24,408 nt of DNA, taken from NCBI GenBank assembly GCA_036274635.1, contig DASUFI010000318.1:1-24408 (forward strand), written 5' to 3'. Each line of letters begins with the position of its first letter. The first letter of the stretch is position 1. A program made the translations under genes and the position numbers. Of the stretch, positions 1-6,184 are shown piece by piece. The notes beneath the pieces were generated by a model. That model ran no database searches. It was not told the origin of the DNA and was given only the letters and a program-made list of their open reading frames with translations. The stretch comes from DASUFI01 sp036274635 (GTDB lineage Bacteria > Planctomycetota > B15-G4).

Positions 1-244
1 GATGACCCACCTTGACCACCTGAACCGCTGCGCCCTTGTCATCGATCGCGTAGACGATTCTGAAAGACCCGACGCGGACTCGGTAGAGGTCATCGGGGCC
101 GGCCAGCTTCTCGCAGCCGGGCGCGCGAGGCTCGACCCCAAGCTCGCGGATGCGTTCGACCAAGCGCGCGCGATCCTTCTTCTGGTCGACGGTCTCGAGT
201 TCCTTGGCGGCGCTGCGCTTGATGAAAACGCTATAACTTGCCAC
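1..244 (-). CDS. RelE/ParE-family toxin of a type II toxin-antitoxin pair (3' end outside window)
   Basis: Read from a GTG at 244, the minus strand gives an open frame to the window edge beginning VASYSVFIKRSAAKELETV. It continues with a basic LVERIRELG helix, then EKLAGPDDLYRVRVGSFR and a terminal IVYAID...VVKVGH strand. That is the RelE/ParE pattern: an initial strand with the FxKxAxKEL motif, 'L.g..g.yRvRvGdyRiiY', and a final V.VGHR-type strand. About 81 residues are visible, so only a handful plus the stop are missing. The start overlaps the end of the antitoxin gene by 14 bases in another frame, which implies translational coupling. RelE-like members cleave mRNA on the ribosome and ParE-like members poison gyrase; the sequence alone does not say which. 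TA pairs are frequent stabilising cargo in chromosomal integrons. Confidence 0.85.
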   Translation of the reverse strand, partial: MASYSVFIKRSAAKELETVDQKKDRARLVERIRELGVEPRAPGCEKLAGPDDLYRVRVGSFRIVYAIDDKGAAVQVVKVGH

Positions 245-461
245 GCCGCCTCAGCGCCTTGACGAACTGCTCGAAGTCCTGGCTCTTCTCGGAGCGGCGC
301 TTCGCGGCGGCATCGAGGTCCTCGGCATCTTCGGCCAAGGCCTGCCTGAGGGCCTCGTTCACCATGTCCGAGATCGACATGTCTGCTGCGGCAGCCTTGA
401 GGCGAAGTGCTCGATGGATGTCGAGCTGGAGGTAGATCGTGGCGCGTCTGAGGGTAGTCAT
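231..461 (-). CDS. Ribbon-helix-helix antitoxin (ParD/RelB-like)
   Basis: The 76-residue protein starts MTTLRRATIYLQLDIHRALR and contains the ribbon-helix-helix pattern: a short N-terminal strand (RRATIYLQL), a helix (DIHRALRLKAAAAD), a turn and a second helix (SISDMVNEALRQAL). An acidic/basic C-terminal tail then would wrap the toxin. It should neutralise the downstream RelE/ParE toxin and repress its own operon. I chose the ATG at 461 rather than the upstream ATG at 536 because the RHH strand must sit near the N-terminus and because a promoter and palindrome occupy 469-498. No Shine-Dalgarno sequence precedes this ATG, and the predicted transcript starts almost at it, so translation may be leaderless. 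Confidence 0.85.
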   Translation of the reverse strand: MTTLRRATIYLQLDIHRALRLKAAAADMSISDMVNEALRQALAEDAEDLDAAAKRRSEKSQDFEQFVKALRRRGKL

Positions 462-468
462 GGACCGC

Positions 469-498
469 AGGATAGCGCCTTGACGTTCTGACGTCAAG
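469..498 (-). promoter_or_regulatory. Toxin-antitoxin promoter with overlapping palindromic operator
   Basis: A 20-base interrupted palindrome, CTTGACGTTCTGACGTCAAG, spans 479-498 (8-base arms, 4-base centre). On the minus strand it contains TTGACG (497-492) as a -35 box, followed after 17 bases by TATCCT (474-469) as a -10 box. The expected start of transcription is around 462, directly at the antitoxin ATG at 461. RHH antitoxins bind such palindromes, so this is very probably the autoregulatory operator. That the antitoxin binds here is inferred. Confidence 0.65.
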
Positions 499-554
499 AC
501 GTCCCGGGGCGGTGGCTGCCGCCCCGGAGCCCCCATCAGCCGTTGTGCGACTCC

Positions 555-653
555 GGCTAACGCCCCTGCCGCTCAGCAGTCCGGCCGCGCACGATTGCGC
601 GGCGTGGCGATGCGCGTAACCTGCGGCCGGTCTGCTGCACCGGCGAGTTAGCC
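555..653 (-). repeat. attC site (99 bp)
   Basis: Ends are GGCTAAC (555-561) and GTTAGCC (647-653). Inner arms pair GCTCAGCAGTCCGGCCGC with GCGGCCGGTCTGCTGCACC, with a GC-rich centre that can also fold. It closes the frameshifted hydrolase cassette (gene stop at 657) and is followed by the toxin-antitoxin cassette. Confidence 0.92.
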
Positions 654-656
654 GGC

Positions 657-1093
657 TCATCGCAGCGCTCGAGCCATGGCCAGATACTCCTGCTCATGAT
701 CTTTGCCTGCCACCGGCAACAAGTCATCCTGGGAGAATGCGCGACCGCCTGTGAAGGTGTTATGCCACGACCGATCCGTTGACACGAACACAGGGCCCGG
801 GCCATCCGGGAACTGATCCGCCGTGATGTCAACGATCGTCGCTGCATGCTCGAGCCAGAAGTGCGTTGCCTGCCCTGCTGATCTTGCCGCTCTAGGCCTG
901 GATCGTTTGCCACTCCACTGAAGCCGACAACGCGCTCCTTCTCGATGAGCCACTGCAATAGGAGAAGGGACGCCACCTTGCACCAGCCGTCAGGAAATCT
1001 ATTCGGGAGATTCACATACTTCCCGGCCCGTCCGCTGGATAGGTACTCTCGGACCTGAGTGGCTCTCGTTCTGAGCATCGCCTCGGCGATCAT
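657..1093 (-). pseudogene. Frameshifted cassette gene, Cys/His hydrolase-like protein of unknown function
   Basis: Two overlapping minus-strand frames together make one protein. The first, from the ATG at 1093, reads MIAEAMLRTRATQVREYL and includes the motif RFPDGWCKVASLLL with Cys38. It then becomes meaningless after GRQ. The second frame picks up at HFWLEHAATIVDITADQF and ends at 657 just before the attC. The combined pattern, a Cys at the head of a helix followed by H-x-W-L-E and D-I-T-x-x-Q-F, resembles papain/transglutaminase-like folds with a Cys-His-Asp arrangement. I cannot name the family. The span is 437 bases, one short of a multiple of three, and inserting one base near 865 would rejoin GRQ to xHFWLEH. 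This is a genuine frameshift mutation or a sequencing error. A strong AGGAGG lies 5 bases before the ATG. Confidence 0.7.
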
Positions 1094-1101
1094 CGCGCCC
1101 T

Positions 1102-1160
1102 CCTAGTGCCCAGCATCAGCGGCGGCGCGCAGCGCCGTCCGCTGCATGCTGTTGTTAGGC
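1102..1160 (-). repeat. Short attC-like site with a damaged R' core
   Basis: The right end is a normal GTTAGGC (1154-1160), and the arms CAGCAT/ATGCTG, CAGCGG/CCGCTG and CGGCGC/GCGCCG can pair. The left end reads CCTAGTG where CCTAAC is expected. On the cassette strand the essential GTT of R' is therefore ACT, and the site probably cannot be cut. At 59 bp it is much shorter than the other sites in the array. Confidence 0.65.
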
Positions 1161-1229
1161 GCAGGACGACCTCGATTCTACTTGTATTCCCGTCGCGGTC
1201 CAAAGAGGGGCTTCTCGTCCACCTGCGCG

Positions 1230-2276
1230 CTACTCCCAGATTCCACGCAACGCCTCTCGGAGCTGGGGCCCATCCGTTAGCCGGATCGGCTCATACAGGG
1301 CGCCAACCTGAAGAACCGGCTGGAGCCGATCCAGACACTCGTCACTCGTGAGACCTTCACACAACGGACGGCACTCTCGCACCAGGGCTGCGGCGATTTC
1401 CTTGGTGAGGAGGCCTGGCACATACGGAATCTCCTCCTTCCCCAAGAGGTCGCTTGCGGCACCGATCCTGTCCTCCGGTGATCCGTCGAACCCCGCGGCA
1501 CGCAGGAACTCACCTGCTGCGACCCGATCCAGGTCATCCTTCTTCACACGCGCAGCGATTTCGCGTAAGCCATCTATCCCTCGGGAGCCAAGGATGCGCT
1601 GCGTGACAATGTAGCCCACGCCCCTGACTTCAGTCTCACGCGTGCGCATTCCGTCGGCTCCTAGGGAGTCTGCGGTCAAGGCATTCTCCCATGAGAGCGG
1701 GGGGGCCGTCGCGACGAGTTGTAGACTTGTCCGCAATCCTGGGCTCCCGAGCATGAGTGTCACCGGTAGCGAACCGTTTGCGGCCGCAATACCGATCCCG
1801 CGGGCCGCGTGAAGGTGCGCGGCAGCTTCTGGTACGAGGTCTGCGGCGATCGCGTCGCACAGGCCTTCCTCGATCGCGGGCGGAAGGCCATCCAAGTCGC
1901 TTCCGCGGAGCAGGTGCACGAGTTCGTGCGCCAAGAAGAACGACTGGTCGGGCTCTCGCGCAGTCCGCAACAGAATCCTCCCGGACTGGCGCGACGTCAT
2001 ACCGCCCGACTCGTTGTCGGCGGGCAACTCTGCCATGACCCAGATTTCCGGTCTCACGGCCGCCGAGCCGCCGATGCGTTGACGCACGAGCGGCACGAAA
2101 TGATCCAGTTGCGTACCCACCGACGAGGCCCGATTCTCGTCGTCAGCATACACTACGCCATAGGAGGCTTGGACGCACCGAGCCGGCCGAGTTGCTGCGC
2201 AGCCTGCGAACGCCGTCAGTGCGCACATCGCGTAAGCGAGCCGACGTACCTCGATTGCGATCCTCATGCTGAACAT
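1230..2276 (-). CDS. Lipoprotein with HExxH zinc-metalloprotease motif (gluzincin-like)
   Basis: The 348-residue cassette protein has a lipoprotein signal (LTAFAGC, Cys26 from the ATG at 2276), so it should be anchored to a membrane after export. The middle carries HELVH at residues 117-121 and, 14 residues later, AIEEGL (Glu135/136). This HExxH...E layout is that of gluzincins such as the peptidase MA clan, with two His and a downstream Glu binding zinc. The rest has no motif I recognise. The ATG at 2267 (MRIAIEV) is an alternative start giving a more typical positively charged n-region; neither has a clear ribosome binding site. It lies 45 bases downstream of another lipoprotein gene with no attC between, so both appear to share one cassette. 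Substrate unknown. Confidence 0.75.
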   Translation of the reverse strand: MFSMRIAIEVRRLAYAMCALTAFAGCAATRPARCVQASYGVVYADDENRASSVGTQLDHFVPLVRQRIGGSAAVRPEIWVMAELPADNESGGMTSRQSGRILLRTAREPDQSFFLAHELVHLLRGSDLDGLPPAIEEGLCDAIAADLVPEAAAHLHAARGIGIAAANGSLPVTLMLGSPGLRTSLQLVATAPPLSWENALTADSLGADGMRTRETEVRGVGYIVTQRILGSRGIDGLREIAARVKKDDLDRVAAGEFLRAAGFDGSPEDRIGAASDLLGKEEIPYVPGLLTKEIAAALVRECRPLCEGLTSDECLDRLQPVLQVGALYEPIRLTDGPQLREALRGIWE

Positions 2277-2321
2277 TTGTCTAGGCCGCTTCGATGGCCC
2301 AAGCCTCCCACAGCGAGACGC

Positions 2322-3092
2322 CTAGAAGCCCACGGTCGCCACGACAGGCTGGTCGAACCCGCTAGCGTCCTGGGTCACGACCACTTCATTGCCATTAGCG
2401 GCAGCGGAGGCCGGCAGGACGGACGTCAGCGTCACCCAGCCATTCCCCGGGGTCGTTGCCGTCACGTTGAGACCACTCGCCTTGTCCGCGAGGACCACGC
2501 CGTTGACGGTGATCGTGAAGTCGCGGAACCGGAGCGGCAGCGACGACTGCACGACGATGTCCGTGCCGTCCGAAGCGACATCGATGAACGCCTGGACGTA
2601 CGTGTTCGACGGCAGCGCGGTCCCGGGCCCGCCCTGCTCCACGCTGGCCGCCTTGGCAGCCGCGTTGGCCTCCGAGAGGGCGTCCACCCTGATCCGCGTG
2701 GCCCGGAAGACCTCACCCAGCGTGAACTGCATGGGTGCCTTCTCGAACAGGAAGTCGGACGCCCCAATGGGTACGCCGCCCTCCTCCTGGTCGCAGTCCC
2801 GGTCGTCGATCACCCACCTCGACGCTCCCGTCGGCGTGAACCCAGCGTCGGTGCCCTGCCCGTCGTAGCTGCCGACCTCGTTGCCGTTGGCGTCGTAGAA
2901 CTTCAACGTCCAGCACCTGTCCGGCGGCGCGTTGACCTTCCAAGTCTGCTGCGGGGCGGGCGACTCGAACTCCACGCCGGACCCACCGGGTCCAGTCCAC
3001 TTGCCCTTGGTGACGGGCCCCGCCAGCGTGCACGCCCCCACGGTCGCCGCGACGGCGAGCAGAGCCACGACAATCGGCTTCGTCCTGAACAT
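2322..3092 (-). CDS. Lipoprotein of unknown function
   Basis: The 256-residue protein starts MFRTKPIVVALLAVAATVGAC. This is a basic n-region, a hydrophobic stretch and a lipobox-type end with Cys21 as the likely lipidated residue. The mature part is Gly/Thr/Asp-rich and looks beta-rich, with a short Ala-rich helical stretch (ALSEANAAAKAASVEQ) in the middle. I do not recognise a family. The frame stays open upstream to 3230, but only the ATG at 3092 gives a proper signal sequence. Bases 3093-3272 between this start and the upstream attC hold no gene that I can support and may contain a cassette promoter. The gene shares a cassette with the metalloprotease-like lipoprotein downstream, so a joint role at the cell envelope is possible. 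Confidence 0.75.
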   Translation of the reverse strand: MFRTKPIVVALLAVAATVGACTLAGPVTKGKWTGPGGSGVEFESPAPQQTWKVNAPPDRCWTLKFYDANGNEVGSYDGQGTDAGFTPTGASRWVIDDRDCDQEEGGVPIGASDFLFEKAPMQFTLGEVFRATRIRVDALSEANAAAKAASVEQGGPGTALPSNTYVQAFIDVASDGTDIVVQSSLPLRFRDFTITVNGVVLADKASGLNVTATTPGNGWVTLTSVLPASAAANGNEVVVTQDASGFDQPVVATVGF

Positions 3093-3272
3093 TTGGCTTC
3101 GTCCAAAGAATGTGCGTGAGCACACCCGCGGAGGACAGCAAGCACCGTACCAGGCCGTCCAGTTCTTTGTGCAACCGGGATGCCCGCATCGATCCATGGA
3201 TCCAAGAGTTACGCCAATGGGAGCGGGCAATCCCCCACAGCGCGTGCTGAATTCCTCGTGTCGAAGATGAGC

Positions 3273-3398
3273 GCCTAACGCCGCAGTTCAGCGGCGGCGC
3301 GCTGCCATATGAAGCGCGGTGCACGTGCATAATGAAATGGCGCACGTGCGCCGCGCCGCGATCTGGTTCGCACCGTCCGCTGCAACTGCTTGTTAGCC
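3273..3398 (-). repeat. attC site, long variant (126 bp)
   Basis: Ends are GCCTAAC (3273-3279) and GTTAGCC (3392-3398). GCAGTTCAGCGG pairs with CCGCTGCAACTGC, and inner segments such as GCGCGGTGCACGTGC and GCGCACGTGCGCCGCGC also fold. It differs in length and centre from the seven 98-99-bp sites, so its cassette probably came from another source. Confidence 0.88.
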
Positions 3399-3875
3399 GG
3401 CACCTGCGTCAACGCTCGCCTCAAGGACCGCGACACGAATCTGCTCCCGCGTGCACACCCATTGGAGCGCGGAATCAACCGCACCGCAGAGAATAGTGAC
3501 GTGCTTGGGGCGCACGCGATACTGATGCCTGAACAGATGACGAGCAACTATTGCCTGGCCAATCGCCGAACGATTTAGCGATGGCTTGACCTCGATCAGC
3601 TCCAGGGACCGTCGGCGTTTGAGAAACGACGCCCAAATCGGTCGCGAGAACCGGTACACGACAGCCTGCCCCTTTCCGCGGGCGAGAACGCCATCGATTC
3701 TTCGGGTGCCACATTCGTCGGACCAGGCGCCCCTTCCACCGGCACCACCAATTGGAACCTCGACGATCAGCGTTCCGCCCATCCGCCTCCAGTACGCATG
3801 GAGAAGGCGATCTTCTATCGTGCGCGGACGCCAGGGTTGAGGTTTCTTGCGCATGCTTTCAGGTGCAGATGCCAT
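3393..3875 (-). CDS. PD-(D/E)xK-like cassette protein, possible nuclease fold
   Basis: From the ATG at 3875 the protein has 160 residues. It contains an N-terminal helix with a Glu (TIEDRLLHAYWRR, Glu21), then RRIDGVL (Asp61), then LELIEVKPSL (Glu95-Val-Lys97) and a following helix with a Gly-Gln (AIGQAIVARHLF). D...ExK followed by a helix with a Gln is the core of the PD-(D/E)xK nuclease fold, which also includes non-nuclease members. The longer start at 3896 lies inside the upstream attC, outside the cassette, so I prefer 3875; an ATG at 3854 is also possible. The stop falls inside the R'' end of the next attC. Whether it cuts DNA or RNA, or defends against phage, is unknown. Confidence 0.7.
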   Translation of the reverse strand: MASAPESMRKKPQPWRPRTIEDRLLHAYWRRMGGTLIVEVPIGGAGGRGAWSDECGTRRIDGVLARGKGQAVVYRFSRPIWASFLKRRRSLELIEVKPSLNRSAIGQAIVARHLFRHQYRVRPKHVTILCGAVDSALQWVCTREQIRVAVLEASVDAGAG

Positions 3876-3884
3876 CGACGTGAC

Positions 3885-3983
3885 GGCTAACGACAATGCC
3901 GCTCAGCTGCCGGCCGCCGACGGTTGCGCGACGCGGCCGAGCGCGCCGCGCGGCGGCCGGTCTGCTGCAGCGGCCAGTTAGGT
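3885..3983 (-). repeat. attC site (99 bp)
   Basis: Ends are GGCTAAC (3885-3891) and GTTAGGT (3977-3983). The arms GCTCAGCTGCCGGCCGC and GCGGCCGGTCTGCTGCAGC match the array's main attC type. It closes the cassette of the small lipoprotein-like gene. Confidence 0.9.
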
Positions 3984-3989
3984 GGGGCA

Positions 3990-4412
3990 TCACTGAGGCT
4001 CCAAGCGTACGCGCGCGACTTGTCGCGGCGGTTGGGAGTCGTCGGAGTACTCAGTGGCGGTTCCGACCCACGTGTTCGAAGGGCCGGCGCTCAGCGTGGC
4101 CGTAACGCTCCAGCCGATGTCGACCACAAGCACCAATTCGAGAGTTCCGTCTTTTGACTCGCGCCACATCGGCGCGGGGCCCGCCAGATCTGCGGCCGGC
4201 TCGGCCTTGATGACGCGCCACCCCTCTTTCACCAGGGCGGTCTTCGAGGTCAACGTGATGTATTGGGGGAGCTGCTGATTTGGGTTGCCTTCGGGATCGA
4301 CTGTGAGCCGGTATCGGACGGGAGCTGGAGACTCAGGAGCGCCTGCGGTTACCGGCTTGTCGGTTCCTGGGGCGCATCCGAACAACAATGCCGCGAAGCC
4401 TCCGATTGTCAC
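3990..4412 (-). CDS. Small lipoprotein-like cassette protein of unknown function
   Basis: About 140 residues. The N-terminus has a hydrophobic stretch ending GGFAALLFGCAPG, where LFGC looks like a lipobox. The mature part is rich in beta-type segments (VRYRLTVDPEGN, QYITLTSKTALV, ELVLVVDIGWSVTATL). I know no family for it. The start is unclear. An excellent Shine-Dalgarno AGGAGG sits at the R' end of the upstream attC (4436-4441), but no ATG follows at normal distance in this frame. The GTG at 4412 is the first usual start codon inside the cassette, yet it would drop the basic stretch RRWRLKFCCR that would make a normal signal n-region. A small indel near the start, or an unusual start codon, is possible. 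Confidence 0.6.
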   Translation of the reverse strand: MTIGGFAALLFGCAPGTDKPVTAGAPESPAPVRYRLTVDPEGNPNQQLPQYITLTSKTALVKEGWRVIKAEPAADLAGPAPMWRESKDGTLELVLVVDIGWSVTATLSAGPSNTWVGTATEYSDDSQPPRQVARVRLEPQ

Positions 4413-4438
4413 GCGGCAGCAGAACTTTAGGCGCCACC

Positions 4439-4536
4439 TCCTAACGACGCTGCCGCTCAGCAGAGGGCCGCGCCCGCAGACGCAAAGTGGCAGGGTACTT
4501 GGAGCGCGGCCGGTCTGCTGCAGCGGCGAGTTAGGC
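4439..4536 (-). repeat. attC site (98 bp)
   Basis: Ends are TCCTAAC (4439-4445) and GTTAGGC (4530-4536). The outer arms match the array type, but the central part (around 4475-4505) differs from the others and is less palindromic. It closes the zinc-ribbon cassette. Its R' end contributes to the AGGAGG before the next gene. Confidence 0.88.
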
Positions 4537-4812
4537 ATCGGTCTGCTCCGCAGGTGCGACGCGCCACTCGAACTGGCCCTTGAAGTCGTGGAAGCACGTC
4601 GGGCAGATCCAGTGGTACTCATCGAGCGTGCAGTAGCCTGCATGGAGAATGTCGGGTCCAGGCTCGACTGCAAACTTCGTCCAGCAGAAGCTGCAATGAT
4701 CGTGGTCCCAGTTGGGGTTCTTGTTGTATTGGCGATAGGCGCAGAATCGCAGCTGCGCTCCCTTCAAGAACCGATCCTGCCCTTGCAGGCGCCAATCTGA
4801 TGACTCAACCAT
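4531..4812 (-). CDS. Small zinc-ribbon-like cassette protein
   Basis: The 93-residue protein starts MVESSDWRLQGQDRFLKGAQ. It contains CSFC (Cys40, Cys43) and CPTC (Cys70, Cys73), 26 residues apart, with aromatic residues around them. Two such knuckles normally bind one zinc ion. The pattern HCSFCWTKF...WICPTCFHDFK...FEW is one I associate with small hypothetical proteins common in gene cassettes; their role is not known. The stop codon is part of the R'' core of the attC, so the gene fills its cassette almost exactly. The ATG at 4812 lies 10 bases from the upstream attC and has no clear ribosome binding site. Confidence 0.8.
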   Translation of the reverse strand: MVESSDWRLQGQDRFLKGAQLRFCAYRQYNKNPNWDHDHCSFCWTKFAVEPGPDILHAGYCTLDEYHWICPTCFHDFKGQFEWRVAPAEQTDA

Positions 4813-4821
4813 TTGTCGAAT

Positions 4822-4920
4822 GCCTAACGAAGTTGCCGCTCAGCAGTCCGGCCGCATACGCAGCCGCAACGCGACCGAGCGCGCCGCGTGCGGCCGGTCT
4901 GCTGCAGCGGCGAGTTATGC
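4822..4920 (-). repeat. attC site (99 bp)
   Basis: Ends are GCCTAAC (4822-4828) and GTTATGC (4914-4920), with the standard arms GCTCAGCAGTCCGGCCGC and GCGGCCGGTCTGCTGCAGC. It closes the 75-residue protein cassette. Confidence 0.92.
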
Positions 4921-4935
4921 GGAGTGCGGTAGACA

Positions 4936-5163
4936 TCACCCGTTGATCTCGTCGATGAACTCGTCTCTTTCCAATGCACCTTCGATTGCGGCGTCGAGGC
5001 GAGACAGCAACTGAGTGAGTGACTCGCCTTGGTTGCGGACGAGCATCGCGAGGCACCGGTTGTCGTCATCGGCCGCAATCGCTGCACAGGGCACAGGGCC
5101 AACCCGCCCGAGCGTGATCTCGCCGTTGCCATCCAGAAGGTAGTCAATGTTCCTGAACTTCAC
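4936..5163 (-). CDS. Small acidic cassette protein of unknown function
   Basis: From the GTG at 5163 the protein has 75 residues, starting VKFRNIDYLLDGNGEITLGR and ending with an acidic helix (LSRLDAAIEGALERDEFIDEI). I chose this GTG because AGGAG lies 6 bases upstream and because the longer frame would begin inside the attC at 5183-5281. No catalytic motif or membrane segment is visible. The overall look (strand pair, then a long amphipathic helix) suggests a compact alpha/beta protein. It resembles small hypothetical proteins carried in integron cassettes. Function unknown. Confidence 0.75.
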   Translation of the reverse strand: MKFRNIDYLLDGNGEITLGRVGPVPCAAIAADDDNRCLAMLVRNQGESLTQLLSRLDAAIEGALERDEFIDEING

Positions 5164-5182
5164 GCACGGCTCCTGTCCTGCC

Positions 5183-5281
5183 GCATAACGACTCTGCCGC
5201 TCAGCAGTCCGGCCGCGCACGGTTGCGCAGCGCGGCGGTGCGCGCCGGCCGCGGCCGGTCTGCTGCAGCGGCGAGTTATGC
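5183..5281 (-). repeat. attC site (99 bp)
   Basis: Ends are GCATAAC (5183-5189) and GTTATGC (5275-5281), a perfectly complementary pair. Standard arms flank a GC-rich centre. It closes the 109-residue protein cassette. Confidence 0.92.
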
Positions 5282-5310
5282 GGGGACGAGTGCGACTTCG
5301 CGCTTGGCGA

Positions 5311-5640
5311 TCAGCCATTGCTCGCCCCCTTCTCGTAGTACCGATCGCGATAGCCGTCGCTTGCAACGATCCTCAGCGTGTCCTCGCATTCTTCTGGCCG
5401 GTCGAAGAAGTACCGGGGCAGCTCGGGAGACCACCGATCAACGGCGGCTTCGCCCTGCAGCTCGCGCAAGGCGTCGCAGTAGAGTTTCGTCGCGTCGTGC
5501 AGAGCCTGGAAGAAAAGGGAGTACAAGCGTTCGTCCGAGGCAGCAGGAGATGGCGACGCCTTGCGCAATGCTGCGACCGCCGAGCACACGGCGCGGATTA
5601 CGTTGCCTGACTTCTCCTCTCGCCATCCCGCGGAAACCAT
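5311..5640 (-). CDS. Cassette protein of unknown function (109 aa)
   Basis: The protein starts MVSAGWREEKSGNVIRAVCS and is mostly helical in appearance, with two long amphipathic stretches (NVIRAVCSAVAALRKA and LYSLFFQALHDATKLYCDAL). It then has an acidic, Tyr/Arg-rich tail. No signal peptide, membrane span or catalytic motif is visible. GGAG lies 6 bases before the ATG at 5640, partly formed by the sequence just inside the cassette junction. The stop at 5311 is 30 bases from the attC that closes the cassette. I do not recognise the family. Confidence 0.75.
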   Translation of the reverse strand: MVSAGWREEKSGNVIRAVCSAVAALRKASPSPAASDERLYSLFFQALHDATKLYCDALRELQGEAAVDRWSPELPRYFFDRPEECEDTLRIVASDGYRDRYYEKGASNG

Positions 5641-5650
5641 TAGCTACTCC

Positions 5651-5749
5651 GCATAACGACACTGCCGCTCAGCAGTCCGGCCGCGCACAGTTGCGCGGCG
5701 AGGCGGAGCGCGTGACCTGCGGCCGGTCTGCTGCAGCGGCGAGTTAGGC
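5651..5749 (-). repeat. attC site (99 bp)
   Basis: Ends are GCATAAC (5651-5657) and GTTAGGC (5743-5749), with standard arms. It closes the cassette of the 103-residue protein, whose stop codon lies in the R'' core. Confidence 0.92.
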
Positions 5750-6055
5750 CTTGTGCCACTCGATGATCTCCTGGGCGACCAACGACGCAAACCGCCCTGC
5801 CTGCGCGCCCGGGGTCTTGGCGAGCTCGTCGAGCAGCCCGTGGAGAACAGGCAGCGCGAGGAAGTCGGGCACCACATGCCACAGCGGATTTCCGCCTTGG
5901 CTCGGAAAGCCAACGCGCTCCGGCTCGCCGTTCCAGCGCTCGCCGAGTGCCCACTCTCCGTCGTACTTGCCCGTGATGACCGAGTACTTGCCGTTGTCGA
6001 ACAGCACGGTCTGCTCGCTCCAGCGCTGCGGCATGACGGAACTTGCTGATGGCAT
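5744..6055 (-). CDS. Conserved small cassette protein of unknown function (103 aa)
   Basis: Starts MPSASSVMPQRWSEQTVLFD and contains the segments DNGKYSVITGKYDG, LGERWNG, VGFPSQGGNPLWHVVPDFL and LHGLLDELAK. This layout, a small beta-rich front half followed by two helices, matches a hypothetical protein type I recall from many chromosomal integron cassettes, but no function is known to me. The ATG at 6055 is supported by GGAG 7 bases upstream. The stop TAA is part of the attC R'' core, so gene and recombination site are fused end to end. Confidence 0.8.
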   Translation of the reverse strand: MPSASSVMPQRWSEQTVLFDNGKYSVITGKYDGEWALGERWNGEPERVGFPSQGGNPLWHVVPDFLALPVLHGLLDELAKTPGAQAGRFASLVAQEIIEWHKA

Positions 6056-6076
6056 CTGTTTACTCCAACTCCATAG

Positions 6077-6175
6077 GCCTAACGCCCCTGCCGCTCAGCA
6101 GTCCGGCCGCGCACGCTGACGCAGGACGAAAGCGCGCGCCAGCCGCGGCCGGTCTGCTGCAGCGGCGAGTTAGGC
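6077..6175 (-). repeat. attC site (99 bp), nearest to attI
   Basis: Ends are GCCTAAC (6077-6083) and GTTAGGC (6169-6175), fully complementary, with standard arms. It closes the first cassette after attI. Confidence 0.93.
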
Positions 6176-6184
6176 GAAGGGCCT

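Noticed and set aside
1809..3119. A 436-codon plus-strand frame across the lipoprotein cassette
   Set aside because: Arg/His/Pro-rich with no motif; the minus strand has two proteins with proper lipoprotein signals.
555..6175. CRISPR array, suggested by regularly recurring repeats
   Set aside because: Repeats are about 99 bp imperfect palindromes with GTTAGGC/GCCTAAC ends, spacers are genes of varied length, and an integron integrase is adjacent: these are attC sites.
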